From Sanghuangporus weigelae (taxonomy: Eukaryota > Basidiomycota > Agaricomycetes > Hymenochaetales > Hymenochaetaceae): a stretch of DNA of 64,000 nt. Under the pieces are notes generated by a model that saw only the letters and a list, made by a program, of their open reading frames with translations, was not told where the DNA came from and did not search any database. The translations under genes and the position numbers were made by a program. This document shows, piece by piece, positions 31,302 to 42,921 of this stretch (position 1 is its first letter; the number at the start of each line of letters is the position of its first letter). Location: contig CP137327.1 in the NCBI GenBank assembly GCA_033182465.1, positions 62,001-126,000 on the forward strand, written 5' to 3'.

Positions 31302-31754
31302 GGGCCTGATCGGTAAAAAAAATAACGGCGGATAGCTTATCCAAAGATTAAGATCGTGCGACTCGGAGGCTACCTGTTGTGAGGTAATTTAGTCGGCAGC
31401 ACTCGGCATCTGCTGATCACTGGATTACAAACGCGATCGACACACTTGCCACATTTAGAAGTTACATGTCCCAACAGCTGATGGTGACTTAGAATTACTT
31501 GGTAATAATAAAAGTAGCTTTACTCTGTCAGCATGCAAGTCAAAGTCTACATATCCCAACTGGATGATTTATTGCAAATGTATGATTGAGGCAGATCCCT
31601 GCCATTTTGGTACCGGAACATTACGGAAGTGATGATTACACTATCTGAACAAATAGGAACAAATAAAGAGGGAAAATGCCGGATCCCACGTCGTTAACTC
31701 GTTATCCAGTTATCCGCCCTTATCCACCCGTTATTTTTTTTACCGATCAGGGCC
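31302..31754. mobile_element. MITE with TAA target duplication (PIF/Harbinger-like)
   Basis: Imperfect terminal inverted repeats GGGCCTGATCGGTAAAAAAA (31302) and its complement ending CGATCAGGGCC (31754), flanked by TAA at 31299-31301 and 31755-31757. It is 453 bp and noncoding. A 3-bp T-A-rich duplication with a GGGCCTG-type end fits PIF/Harbinger; the superfamily is inferred. Confidence 0.7.
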
Positions 31755-31757
31755 TAA

Positions 31758-32768
31758 ATTTTGACCAAGTAGCAATATACTATTGGACTCTCTCTATCTA
31801 CCACAAGTGATTTCAGGACGATTTACGCATTTGTGGAGGAGTTAAGTTGCGAAATTGACGCAACTTGAGTTGCCGCGTTAATGTGATATGCACCGTAGGT
31901 ATCCCAGACCAGATTTTTGTGCGTATATACCCCCCTAATAGATAGACTCAACACGCGGTGATTCAGGAAATGGGTCCTTCTCGAATGGCATCCCCGGAAT
32001 AGAAAACATTAGTTTCATAGCACGATCTTGAATTCAATAGACCGGTGCTTTTGCCGCGAGAATTGATCAAAATGAAGGTTTGCCAGACTTGATCAAGTTG
32101 GAAATATAAACATTTGAATCATGATGCGATCATTGAGGATGCGAGGAACCAACCTGTTGAAGGCGGAGAATAGCTTTGTTGGCCAGCATTGTAAGCCCTA
32201 GAGCTAGGCTACGTTGACGCCGGGAGGGGAAGCAAAGTCTACTGCATATATTTTTCCCCCTTTTGTTTGTCAGATCGTCAACAACAATTGATCATCAAAT
32301 TGCCAGATGACATATTTCTTCGAGTTTAACAATAACATGTTTCCTGTCGCCGGTCCCTAAGCACCCTATGGTTTGTTTCCTTTCCTTAGAACGGCCAGGC
32401 CTAGATTCGTTTCGAGACCGCCTTTGTCAGTTGTTGTTCGGAAATCGAGCAAGCCATACTAGTTGTCGGTACACGGTAAGAGTAAGTAAGATGACGGAGC
32501 TCAAGTCGTGCCAAGAACGATGGACAACGTGACCGCTAAGAGCGTAAGTACAGTACAGATGGACATATAATGCCTTCAGATATAGTCCACAACCCGAAAC
32601 TCGTAGTAGACGACGAGTCCCATAGAGAAAGATGTAAATAAAAGAAGGATGCCATATCATATCATGTGCCAGTCAAGCATCGTGTGAATTTCGTTCTCGT
32701 CCTCGTCGTCCTTGTCTCCTCTCCTCTCCTCTCCTTTCTCCTCCTCCTAACCTCCCTTCATTGCAACT
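31758..32768. other. Intergenic, upstream of the G-alpha gene
   Basis: No gene seen. A pyrimidine-rich CTCCTCTCCT tract at about 32717-32745 directly precedes the start codon, typical of fungal promoters. Confidence 0.4.
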
Positions 32769-34643
32769 ATGGGTCCCAGGCCAGCCCATGGTCGTTCGAG
32801 ATCTCTTTCGGACCCTCTTTCCCGCGCTCTTTTACCGCCAGAGGACGAGTCTCCCTACGAACGCGACTCACGTCTCCAAAGGGAAGAGCGTGCAAAGCGT
32901 GTTAATGATGCCATCGACGAGCAGATCAGAAGAGACAAGGCCGAGCTAAGGCGTCAGAAGAATATAATCAAGGTCCTCCTTTTGGGTCAGAGTGAGTCGG
33001 GCAAAAGCACGACACTCAAGCGTGCGTCTCTTTATCTTCCTCTTCTCTTTTCTCTCGTCCTGATCATTCTCTCTCATGCAGAATTTCAGCTCTTGCATAC
33101 TCCTTCTGCCTTCCACCAAGAACGCATTGCATGGCGGGCAGTCATTTATCTTAACCTCATTCGTTCAGTCCGGCGCATCCTTGATGCCCTCGTCCCTCCG
33201 GATTATCCCTCCGTTTATCATCATGATACCTACACCCACGGCACCGACGACATCGACTCCTTTCTTCATATAGACGGACCTTCCGCATCAAGCTCACGAT
33301 CACCGCGTTTCGATCGCTACGTAAAACGCTTACAACCGCTCCTGATTCTCGAGCAGCGCCTCATCCATCAGCTCGCTTTTCCAGACGAAGAAGACGATCC
33401 TCCAGTGGCAGACCTTTCTCCTCTATCTTTCCCTTCTCACATCGGTCTTCCTGTCCCTGCATCCCAGACATATCACACGAAAGGCGGCGAGCTCGCCCTT
33501 CGGCCCACCTCAAACTGGAAGAAGTCCTTCTCATTTTTGTCTGGAAACGAAAGTAAGAGTGCTCATACAGGCGAGTTGCGTGGATGGTGGGAAGACCCTC
33601 GTGATCCCGTTCACGTTCTGAGGAAATGTGTAGACGGTGAATATGGCATGCGTGCTTTATGGAGAGACCCAGAAGTACGCAGCACTCTCGAGCGTCGCCG
33701 AGTACGGATGGAGGAAAGCGCAGGATTTTACCTGAACGATATCGATCGTATAACGGCTCTTCGTTACATTCCCACTGATGGTGAGGCCGTCCTTGAATGA
33801 AAATCTACCCAAATTCTCATCCTGCAATATATCACACCAGATGACGTACTTCGTGCGAGACTCAAGACTATCGGTGTCGTCGAGCATTCATTCTTAGTCA
33901 AGGGTGGTGGATCGAACAGCAAGGACAGCGTCGAATGGCGTATCTACGTGAGTGACTAGCTGGTGCTGAAATATGACTGATGTTCAATTGTATCGATAAG
34001 GATGTTGGTGGTGCGAGACAACAGAGGCAAGCTTGGGCTCCATACTTCGACGACATGAATGCCATCATCTTCCTGGCCCCCATTTCTGCCTTTGATCAGA
34101 CTCTTGCTGAAGACCCTCGGGTGAACCGACTCGAGGATTCGATGCTACTTTGGCGTTCGGTCGTGTCAAACAAGCTGCTTGCGTCAACAAACATCATCCT
34201 GTTTTTAAACAAGTGCGATTTGCTCAAAGCGAAACTCGAAGCTGGTGTCTCCCTGGCCTACCATATGCCAAGCTACCGCGACCGCCCGAATGACTATGAT
34301 TCCGTTTCCAAATGCGAGTTCACATATTTGACAGTGAAGCTTGGCACGAGCTGAGTATTCGAATTTCAGATTTCAGGAACAAGTTTGCCGCTCTTCATTA
34401 TTCCCACACTCCGAATCGCCAACGAGAGCTCTACAGTAGGTTATCGTAATGTTTGCATGGACACATTTATACTGTTTATCCTAGTTCATCTCACTTCGGT
34501 CACCGACAAAACCAAGACCTCTATAATAATCTCTAGTGGTATGTATTATAAGATCTATTTCACGATATTATCTTGTCTCATTCGTTTCGATAGTGCGAGA
34601 CCTAATTTTAAAGCAGAACTTGCAGTACTCGCGACTTCTTTGA
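32769..34643 (+). CDS. Heterotrimeric G-protein alpha subunit-like, atypical switch II
   Basis: Seven exons join in phase: 32769-33021, 33082-33780, 33841-33947, 34001-34313, 34370-34435, 34485-34538, 34594-34643, giving 513 residues. The intron after exon 4 has a GC donor. Family motifs are an MG start (myristoylation possible), P-loop LLLGQSESGKSTTLK, the RITALRYIPTDDDVLRAR switch I approach, switch II YDVGGARQQRQAW, NKCDLL guanine contact and SKYFRNKF. The family catalytic Gln after DVGG is Ala here, so GTPase activity should be weak or absent. An insert of about 190 residues in the helical domain makes it longer than classical G-alpha (about 350). It probably acts in membrane signalling; the receptor partner is unknown. 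Confidence 0.93.
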
Positions 34644-36204
34644 GTATACCTGCCCTTTGAATGCAGTACTTCTCTGTCTGACCGATCTTCTCGGACAAAT
34701 GATATTCGTACCGTTTCCCGCATTACTCCAGGCTTCTGGTGCGCGACTTTCTGATTAGTCCAGTGGTGCGAGTATCTATCTCCTCTAGTCTTTTGGTTTG
34801 GCTTATTCCGGTTTGGTTGTTTGATTTCTTCTCTCCCTCATACCATTTTATATCCGCTTCGGCCTGTATTATTCTGATCTTTAAAATCTCTCGTCTGTAT
34901 CGTCCTCCTATCTTCTTCCGACACCAAAGGCAGATGGCATCTTGTACTGGTAAAATTTCTTCATTCTGATCCTGGAGAACTTCTCTTCGTCACTTGCTTC
35001 CCTCTCCTCTTAACTCTTGTCCTCTCCTTACTTGTCAATGATTTGCTACCTAATCTTCTACATTGTCCGCTTCGCTGCGACGTTCTCACTTCTGGTATAT
35101 GTGACTTGTCCGATTACAAGACTAACGTCATTGCTTCATCTTTGACTGTGTATATATACTTTACGCTAGCATCAAGTACTTGTTAAAGTGGAGTAGTCAT
35201 GAGAGGGCGAGCAGATAGACAGAAAACCCTGAAATCGAAAAGATAGATGAACGAGGACTTTCGCCGAGAATAAAGTGAAGATAGTATGTGTTTCTTATGA
35301 CACCGTACGAAGGCCAGTGCCATAAAAAAGGGACAGAGCACATATCAAACAATCAGGTAGCGACTTACCTCTCTGATATCAATCTCCTTGACGCTGATTG
35401 TCTCTAGAACATATTGCCCTCATGGCGCTCATGACAACTTTGGATTGTTTTCATTGCACTGCATCTGACGATCAGCTTGCATGATCTAACTTCAATTCAA
35501 CAGAGCGACGGTGTTATAAAACGGCATCACACCGTAAAAGGTGGATTGATGTTGAGAATTGACTGCTTCATTATGACCTTTTTTTGACAATGCGGTGTCG
35601 GATTCGCTCGTTTTCTCATCTCAGTCGCAGGATCATTGCAACCAACCGTCAATCTTCCATCTGAAGACTTCGCGCACTTTGTCAACGAGGGTTCGTCCAT
35701 GCTACTGAATGAAGAAACCTTATGTAATATATGCCACGATTGGCAGAACAAGAGCGTGGGAATCAGAAGACCGTGAAATTCCGAAACTGCAACAACCCAA
35801 CCATCTCACCCAGAGACTATCAACCGCCCATCGTATCATCACCAGTGTTGTATGATGAAATGTCAAATTCTTTTCCCAAGACGATCGATTAGACTTGCCC
35901 TGATGCAACCTTTTATTCTCTCGTAGAGTGCTAGCACAAGATCAAAGTTCCGAGATCTTGTTAGAATTTAGTAACGTCGCACACTTATGACTGCCACAAA
36001 ATGCTTCATCTACTAGGAGGGATAATCCAAGAATGTACAGCCGTACAGTTTCCGATACTCTGTTGCCGAGCTCCAGGACAATCATCTTTTTGAAGTGTCC
36101 TTACAATTATGAATCTTTCTATCTGTGCCATCAGATATTGAGCGATTTCTCCATAGTTACCATGATAACATCAAGTACACGTTCCACCGCACCTCAATTT
36201 GATC
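34644..36204. other. Intergenic, no gene recognised
   Basis: Pyrimidine-rich G-alpha downstream region, then mixed sequence with short open frames lacking any recognisable domain or consistent intron signals. Confidence 0.4.
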
Positions 36205-36989
36205 ATGGTGCTGAATATAACTGCCTCATGCTTGAAAGGTATTGCGCCAACTGTCTGTCCGATTTACCCCATGTCCACTATTGCAGCAGAGATCAGGACC
36301 CAGCTCATCGACCTAAATGCGAATAGATATTTGACTGGTGCGTGTCGCAGCTTGCATAAAAATGTGGCCTTACTCAGTTCTAATGACAACTTATAGCTGC
36401 AGGCATATTTGCTCTTGCATATGATAGCATATTGACATTCCCGGATGAGATCTGCTATGTCTGGATTCCCCTCATACGAGACATGTGTTCTAGACTACGT
36501 AAAGGTCAGAACCTTGGACCAAATCGTGCCTTATCCTTCTCTTCTTTTGCACACAAGAGCGTATTGATCGTTCTTTGTTATGTCACTCTGACGGTATCCT
36601 TGCTCTTTCTTTACTGTAAGTAGACTGTTATCCTTCATGATATGCGCACTAAGTTCTAATTTCTCTGTTTCTGTCATTCTATCGATGAAGCTCTAATGCC
36701 TAGCTCGGGTGTAACTGAAGATTGGGTGAGTCTCACTTTACATTCTCTAAGACAACTCTGCTTAAGTGGTTCAGTGAGTTACTTGAATTTCTCGCAGATG
36801 AGCATTGAGCTATTATCGATATATTATGACAATGCATCAGGTGTCGGAGAGTTTTACCAATTTCAATGGGCTTTGATATTGTTTTTGAGATAGTTGGAAC
36901 TAGTGAGTTTGAATCCCTCATTCAATACAAACTAGACAATCATGCCGTAATTCGTCTTTCCACACAGGCGCTGTTCTTTATCGTCTATA
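36205..36989 (+). pseudogene. DUF6533-type membrane protein gene, 5' part (interrupted)
   Basis: Starts at ATG 36205. The first exon joins in phase, across a GTGCGT...TTATAG intron, to an exon encoding AGIFALAYDSILTFPDEICY. That matches the Y-D-x-x-L-T-x-x-x-E signature of basidiomycete DUF6533 multi-pass membrane proteins. Later exons (near 36560-36620 and 36690-36835) are hydrophobic, and the last one before the break reads ALFFIVY. The frame then runs into the MITE at 36990 and resumes at 48781. Exon borders around 36490-36550 are uncertain. Physiological role unknown. Confidence 0.75.
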
Positions 36990-37897
36990 CAGTCATTAAC
37001 CGGTCCTTTGAACACCTATTACAGATCCACTTTTGTAGCTCACCACGTAGCAATTTTCTCAAAACTGAGTGCATACTCCAATTGTCTACCATGAGATACA
37101 CCTGCTAATTTTTTTCCCAGTCATAACATAGACAGGAAAAATTAATATGGCCAATAGAAAACTATAGGTGACTGTCATATAATACGGCTCCTTTGAACAC
37201 TGTGTGAGACATTACAAAATGCCTAATATCGGCTAATTTGCTGACTTGGCATAACAACGTCGATCACATTATGTAAAATAAAGAGCTTGTGTATCTGTCA
37301 CATTTTTTGCTTGTTTGGCTTGCATTAATTTACTGAAAGCATATTCCTCCATGAAAATATAAGGTAAGACACTTATAATAGAGTGATATTAGCTAATAAA
37401 CTCAGAATCCACATTGGTTGACAGAAAAATGCACAGGACCAATTTGATCAGAGTGAGGTTTACTGGTTTTACATAAATTTGACCAGTGTCTAATTTTTCC
37501 TGACCCAACAACTTGCCCGATTTACTTAAAAATTTGGATATCAATTCAGATATACACTTTGCATCTGCAACATTTTTCTTGTGGTGAGGGATGAAGAATT
37601 AAGTGAGAAAACGTAAGGTGTTTAAAGGAATGGTACTGTTTAAAGGACCGGTTACTGCCTTTTTCATAAGTATTGTCACACCTGCGTTTCACGTGCTCTG
37701 ATGTGTCCGAGCCAAAACAGCAAAAACTCAAGTAAATAGTGATTTTCTCTGTCAATTCTGCATGTTTCATGCCCAATTAGCACTCAAAAAAACGAGCTAG
37801 TTCGCCCATATAGATGTATGTAGAAATATTTGTGATTTGTTGCCTGTGTGTGTCGGAACAAAACAAACAACTTCACCGAGCCGTGCTCCAAAGGGAT

Positions 37898-38177
37898 ATC
37901 TGGACTGCTCGCAATATTATTCCTCCTCACACAAGCTATAATATATTTTTCCTCTGATCCATAAATTAAGTCTATAAACATGGCACTGCTCTGGCGAAGT
38001 TTCGTGTCATTTTGTGCAGTGTTTGTGTGGGAAACATCAGGCAATTTCGTCAATCCTTGTTCCAGCAGATCATCTGGACTGTTTAAAAAATCATTCCTCT
38101 TCACACAAGCCAGTCATAGTTTTTCTCTTGATCTGTAAATTAGGTCTATATGCTTTGCAATGCTCTGGTAAGGTTTT
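37898..38177. repeat. Subterminal direct repeats in left arm
   Basis: Two diverged copies of about 105 nt, starting near 37898 and 38072 (period about 174), share TCTGGACTG, ATTCCTC.TCACACAAGC and CAATGCTCTGG-like blocks. A further partial unit may follow. They are mirrored at 48249-48528. Subterminal repeats commonly bind transposase; that role here is inferred. Confidence 0.6.
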
Positions 38178-38989
38178 CAATATGTTCTGTGCAGTATTTG
38201 TGCAATAGTGCAAGTGTCTTTTGTCTCCGCAGCATTCTCAGGACCCCTTTCTGGTGCTGCAACTGCCCCGGGACTGTCATTTGAAGGCAACAAATCCTAA
38301 ACTTGCTTGTATCTGAAGAAATCATTATAGTATTCATTCCCTATGCTTGATGTGATGCTTCTATTTATGCAATCTACGAGAGGCTGTGGCTCACTCCTAC
38401 CTGCATCGATTTCCGCACCTTTCCAACACATCCTGCTTCATCACAATACTTCTCCGTCGCAGCCAGATAGCATCTCTAGTATGCATGAGCAGAACGAGGG
38501 ACAGTGAATGCCATGGTGCTACGGGTGACAGTACGGGATCGACGCAGTCCAGAGATGCAGTCAGACAGCAAATCCGGTGGACCCACCGTCAATTCCGCTC
38601 ACAATCACAGACACCTGGCTGCACCTTGACATACTTCTCTTTCCTTCCCCGTTGTCACCACAGTGGGTCATCCCACCTATCTGACCTTATTTCAGCTGTG
38701 CCAAAGAGGTAAGAAGCAGCAAGCCAGGTAAGTAGCACGTACCTTAGCGTTTGCGACTGTACCGTATCCACTCACCATTCAATGGTCAAGCAAGTGATGG
38801 CGCCAATGGTACTGCTATATCCTGTGCGAACATCGTGGCCATTGCAATCGAACTTTCTCTAACAGAGCCTCCGAGTCCAATCGCCGCATATTCAATTGGC
38901 TGTAAGTCGATTTTCTATTTCCACAGGCCTCTCAGGCCCTCACGCATGCTCTGCCCAGAATAAAATCTGCAGCAAATGAACCATTGCCG

Positions 38990-39558
38990 TTATGGTCGTC
39001 TGCTTTCTCCATTCAATTCGCCAAGTAGGCCTTCTTTGTCTGTGACAGAGATGCTCTTCCAATGCTCCTGGAAGAGTTGGATGTGTTGCAAATAGCGACA
39101 GCTTACCAGGCTCTGCACATCTTCGTGCAATCTCAGATACAGAGACAGGAAGTCTGCATCAGTACCGATAGCGGAGAGATGAGATAGGGATGAGAAGAGA
39201 CATACCGAAACCGATAAAGCAAGAGGATGCCACAGGGACACGAGACAGCAACAAATTCAGTGCATGCAAAGCACCTGGATTGAGCCACACAGGAGCTAGC
39301 TCATGGTTTTCGTAGACGTACTCAGCCACCCTCGTCTGCAATGAACAAAAAGGTGTATCTGAACCAGTCAAAGCCGCCTGAGCATATGCATCATCATACA
39401 TGTAACTTCACCCAGGTTCCTACTAGCCAGATATCATTCTGTTTTGTATCTATTGCCACCGGGAATCTGTTCAGACCTATGGGAATAATCCATTTGAGCC
39501 ATCTCCAGAGCTGCCAACAGTGCGTGGAGGAGCTAAAAGACACACGACAGACAGACAT
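38990..39558 (-). CDS. Arm gene B (left copy), unknown function
   Basis: A small gene divergent from the transposase. The best-supported part has two exons joined in phase over a 52-nt GTATGT...TGCAG intron, linking SSCFIGF to LSLYLRLHEDVQSL and ending at 38990. The start is either ATG 39401 or ATG 39558; the latter needs a 34-nt intron (39378-39411). The product is about 135-170 residues, hydrophobic and aromatic, with no recognised domain. The same gene is in the right arm. It could be a transposition accessory protein or a passenger; I cannot tell. Confidence 0.55.
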
Positions 39559-39646
39559 AGATGTAAACCAAAGAGAAGTGATGATTACGGCACGTGCGTC
39601 ATGCTGTGAGTGTGTGTGACGCCTTTCTGCTTTTGGCATAACCACC

Positions 39647-40865
39647 ATGACCCGCGGAAAGCCTTCTTCAAATGATGCCCGACAGATCATACAGAATCTG
39701 TTTGAGGCCAAGGAGTTCAGTGTAAATCATCTTTCCGCTCTGACGGGCATCAACTGCCGGACAATATTCCGCATCAACCAGCAGGTTCAGGAGACTGACA
39801 GCGTCGAGAGAGACGGTTCGCGGACAGGAAGGCCAAGGATACTGGAATATCCGGATGTCCATGTGAGCCCTCTGAGTGTATTGTCGCCTGCTAAGCTGCT
39901 CATTGTGCTGTCAGTATCTACTCAGTGCCGTTGACTTCCATAGGGATCTGTTTCTTGATGAACTTAAGAACATGTTAGGTGGAGCGTCCGGTAAATTCAT
40001 CTCGGATTCGACGGTATGGTGGACGCTAGAGCGCGCGGGCTTCACAATGAAGAAGGTGCGGCCTTCTTTGGCAAGCAAAGATGTTCATATCTATCTGACC
40101 AAGTCCAGATCACGAAGAAAGCGTGAGAACAAAGCGAAACTGCGCAAATAGAATACCACCTCAAGATAGGCTTGCAATACACCCCTGAGCAACTCGTATT
40201 TGTCGATGAGAGTGCCTGTGACCATCAAACCTTCTTACAAAACAAGGCGTGGGCCTTGCATGGCCATCACGCTACTCGGAAACAGTTCTTTGCTAGGGGA
40301 AAAAGGTGCGCTGCGTTACAGCAATTAAATTACACGAGCCGGAACTCAATTTGCATAGGTATTCGGTTCTTCCCGCCATCTCTCTGGATGGGATGCTTGA
40401 ATGCATTATCATGGAAGGCTCGTTCAATGCGGACTCCTTTGCAGCGTTCATCGATACTCTCCTAGACAGCATGCAGCCTGGCTGGCGAGGAACTCGGTCG
40501 TTATCATGGACAATTGCTCTATTCACAAGTCCGATGAGGCATGCCAACTCATTGAATCCAGGTGAGATGGTCTTCCTGCTGGGTCATCATGCAGGCTATT
40601 CATCGTGCCGTGTCTGTTTAGGGGCATGAAGCTTGAGTTCTTGCCGGCATACTCTCCTGACTTCAACCCAATCGAGCTGGTGTTTTCGTTGCTCAAATCC
40701 CGACTTTGGCGCGTTCCTCTGCCAGAGGGTGGAGGTGATGCCACGGTCTACAACAGGCTTTATGGAGAGGTTATGTCAATCAGTGTGGCCGACTGCTGTG
40801 CCTTCTATGAACACTGTGGATATGGTTGGTGTGTGGTTTGTTTTCTGATTGATCGGGAGGGATAA
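39647..40865 (+). pseudogene. IS630-Tc1-mariner transposase (left arm copy), frame-broken
   Basis: From ATG 39647: N-terminal helix-turn-helix (NHLSALTGINCRTIFR), then an exon with RDLFLDELKNML, then the catalytic core. The first D is in FVDESACDH, the second in VIMDNCSIHK and E in YSPDFNPIEL. Exactly 34 residues separate the second D from the E (DD34E), counted across an intron at about 40562-40620. Another intron (40306-40357) joins RGKR to YSVLPAISLDG. Apparent frame breaks near 40150 and near 40475 (a one-base deficit before WLARNSVV) are shared with the right arm copy. The product is probably inactive unless these are unusual introns. Confidence 0.85.
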
Positions 40866-41295
40866 CTGATTTACATTCTATGCTATTACTGCGACTATAG
40901 GTGAATGTGGTTTATATATGTAAGCAACTATGTTTATCTATGAGCTAGATTGAATCATAGTGCAGTCTTGTTCTGCATAACAAATGTGTCTTATGACTTC
41001 TGAGGTATAGTAACATCAAAAATCAATTCAAGATGCTTAATTTGAGAAGACATTGTGTACGCTTATATTGTTTATTGATTCGACTCTCAAGCTCATACAG
41101 ATAATTCAATTCCATACATAGCCACCCTTCATTTCTCTGCGTGCTAAAAGGATAACAGGTAAAAACTGAGAAACATCGAAATAGTATCATAAGTAAGTAA
41201 TCATCTCGGCAGACTCAAATTGAACACAACTACAATGATCAAGGCGAGCGTGACAAAATAAACATAGGTATCAAACAATGAGCCAACCACATACA

Positions 41296-42399
41296 TCAAA
41301 TATATTCTTCATACTCAAATCTTTCTTGCATGAAATCGAAAATATCTAACAACCCACTCCTCTTCGTGAGAGGTGCCGTCACGGCGCTCTCGTCGAAGCA
41401 ATTTGTTTTGTCTATAGCCTGATTCCAGGCAGCCAGCTTGTCCTCATCGAAGTTGATTGGAATTTGGATGCCATGAGCAGCGACGCTTCCCATATCCCAC
41501 AGATCCTCTCCACCGACAAGAACAAACCAAATGACTTCCGGCTTCTCGAGTAGTCGGTACACAAACTGGACGTAATTGAGGTATAGTCCTAGCGACTCTG
41601 TCGTCAACGTCCATTTAATGTGGTCACAGACGTATTTGACTTCCTTCTTGAATTTATCTGCATTGAAAGGCCTTCTTTCTGTAATCTGCTGGTTCCTCAT
41701 AACAGAAAAGAAACAACTCATGCCGCTCTGCCATGCCTGGACCGCTTCCGTATCCAACTTCGGCAATTTCTTAGATTTAGGAACAGCAGCCAGAACACTT
41801 TCGAGAGAGCCCTTCACCACTCTTGGCCACCATCGATCCCACATGTTGGTATCAAAATGATTTTTGCCTGAGGTGAATGGCGCGAAGTAATTTTCGTCCG
41901 ATGCAGTTGACCCAGCCTTGCTAATAGGCCCAGACCCAGAACCAGAAAGTTGTGATGCGACCGACATTGGTGAGAGGAGTAGCCCAGCTGGCGTTCCTGG
42001 TGTTCTTGGCATGGCTGATGTTCCTGGTGTTCTTGGCATGGCTGGCGTTTCTGGTGTTCCTGACATGGCTGGCATTCCTGGTGTGGCTGGTGTTCCTGGT
42101 GTGGCTGGTGTTCCTGGTGTGGCTCTGACATGGCTGGCATTCCTAGTGTGGCTGGTGTTCCTGGTGTGGCTGGTGTTCCTGGTGTGGCTGGTGTTCCTGG
42201 TGTGGCTGGTGTGACTAGCGCAGCCAGTTACTTCAAACTAAGGATTGTTGTCTTGGGTTTGGAAATGTATGGTCTGATCGATTTATCGTCATTGCCATAG
42301 AACGACCTTGCAACAAGCTGGCAGATACTCTGCTCCTCGGATTGCAAGAACCACTGAAAGAAGTGATTCAAGAAAAAAAACAATCCTTGCGCAAAACAT
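41296..42399 (-). CDS. Central cargo gene C, unknown, repeat-containing
   Basis: Predicted as exon 42399-42307 (MFCARIVFFLESLLSVVLA start, signal-peptide-like) and exon 42237-41296, joined in phase over a 69-nt intron with a weak GTCGTT donor, giving 344 residues. The N-terminal part of exon 2 is translated from an 18-nt tandem repeat, read first as His/Thr/Ser/Arg-rich and then, after an indel, as Thr-Pro-Gly/Ala-rich. The C-terminal 200 residues are globular, with Trp-rich segments (MWDRWWPRVVKGSLESVLAA, VIWFVLVGGEDLWDMGS). I recognise no family. The C-terminal region is well supported; the start is tentative. Confidence 0.55.
41990..42225. repeat. 18-nt minisatellite within gene C
   Basis: Repeats of GGTGTGGCTGGTGTTCCT (two similar 9-nt halves) with interspersed variant units containing GACATGGCTGGC. 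The unit is a multiple of three, so copy changes would alter protein length without a frameshift, except at the GTCAGAG junction near 42125. Confidence 0.85.
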
Positions 42400-42499
42400 T
42401 GTCGTCCTCCGTCGATTATTTGTCTTCGAATGATTGCATGATAATTGGGGGCGGACTATGAAAATGAATAAGCACTCTCTTTGAAAAGGGAAAGAAGTT

Positions 42500-42921
42500 T
42501 CATACGTTATAGCTCAAGTATTTTTCCATGGACTGCACTCGACCTTGCAAATTGTTTTGATTCCGAGCTCCGTCCTTAAGCTTTACGTCGTGGTCCTCAA
42601 TCTTTATGTGGTGATCCTGGCTTCTTGCCATCAAATCGTCTATACTGGCCTGCATCTCCGCAATTTTCATTTCAAGCTCCACTTGCTGTCTGGAAAGTTC
42701 AGATTTCCTCTGCAATGCCAGATTAAAGAATTCACTTGCATGGTGTGCAAAGCGCTTCTTCGTGGGACGGTTATATCACGCCAGATCGCTCCCATCACCC
42801 ATTATTTTATTGACAGCACTGTATATTTTTTGTCCAGTCTCTGCTGCAGAAATAGTCATCAGAGTGATGGTCAAAACGATATGGCAGACAGCGACATACA
42901 ATCTGAATCAATCTCTGACAT
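42500..42921 (-). CDS. Central cargo gene E, small coiled-coil protein
   Basis: Three exons join in phase: 42921-42900, 42843-42780 and 42734-42500, with introns of 56 nt (GTATGT donor) and 45 nt, giving 106 residues. It starts MSEIDSDSETGQKIYSAV and is followed by a long helix with heptad spacing (QVELEMKIAEMQASIDDLMA) typical of coiled coil. No catalytic motif. It lies upstream of gene C on the same strand and is divergent from the 595-residue gene starting at 43480. Possibly a multimerisation partner; the function is not known. Confidence 0.6.

Larger units (their letters stand above)
37655..40976. repeat. Left inverted arm (3322 bp)
   Basis: Pairs base for base with 45450-48771. The inner boundary is fixed where TTCTGC (ending 40976) stops matching. 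Its innermost 39 bases are a reverse copy of the end of the central 595-residue gene. Confidence 0.95.

Noticed and set aside
37784-38104. 106-codon ORF on - in the left arm (and mirror copy at 48322)
   Set aside because: It spans the subterminal direct repeats, is of low complexity and has no initiation or intron context; more likely chance.
38386-38712. 108-codon ORF on + in the left arm (mirror at 47714)
   Set aside because: The opposite strand reads equally well, and no domain or splice support was found. A short antisense reading near 38770-38890 is also protein-like but could not be placed in a gene.
41990-42225. CRISPR-like array
   Set aside because: The repeat unit is 18 nt and directly contiguous with no spacers, and it lies in a eukaryotic coding region, so it is a minisatellite.
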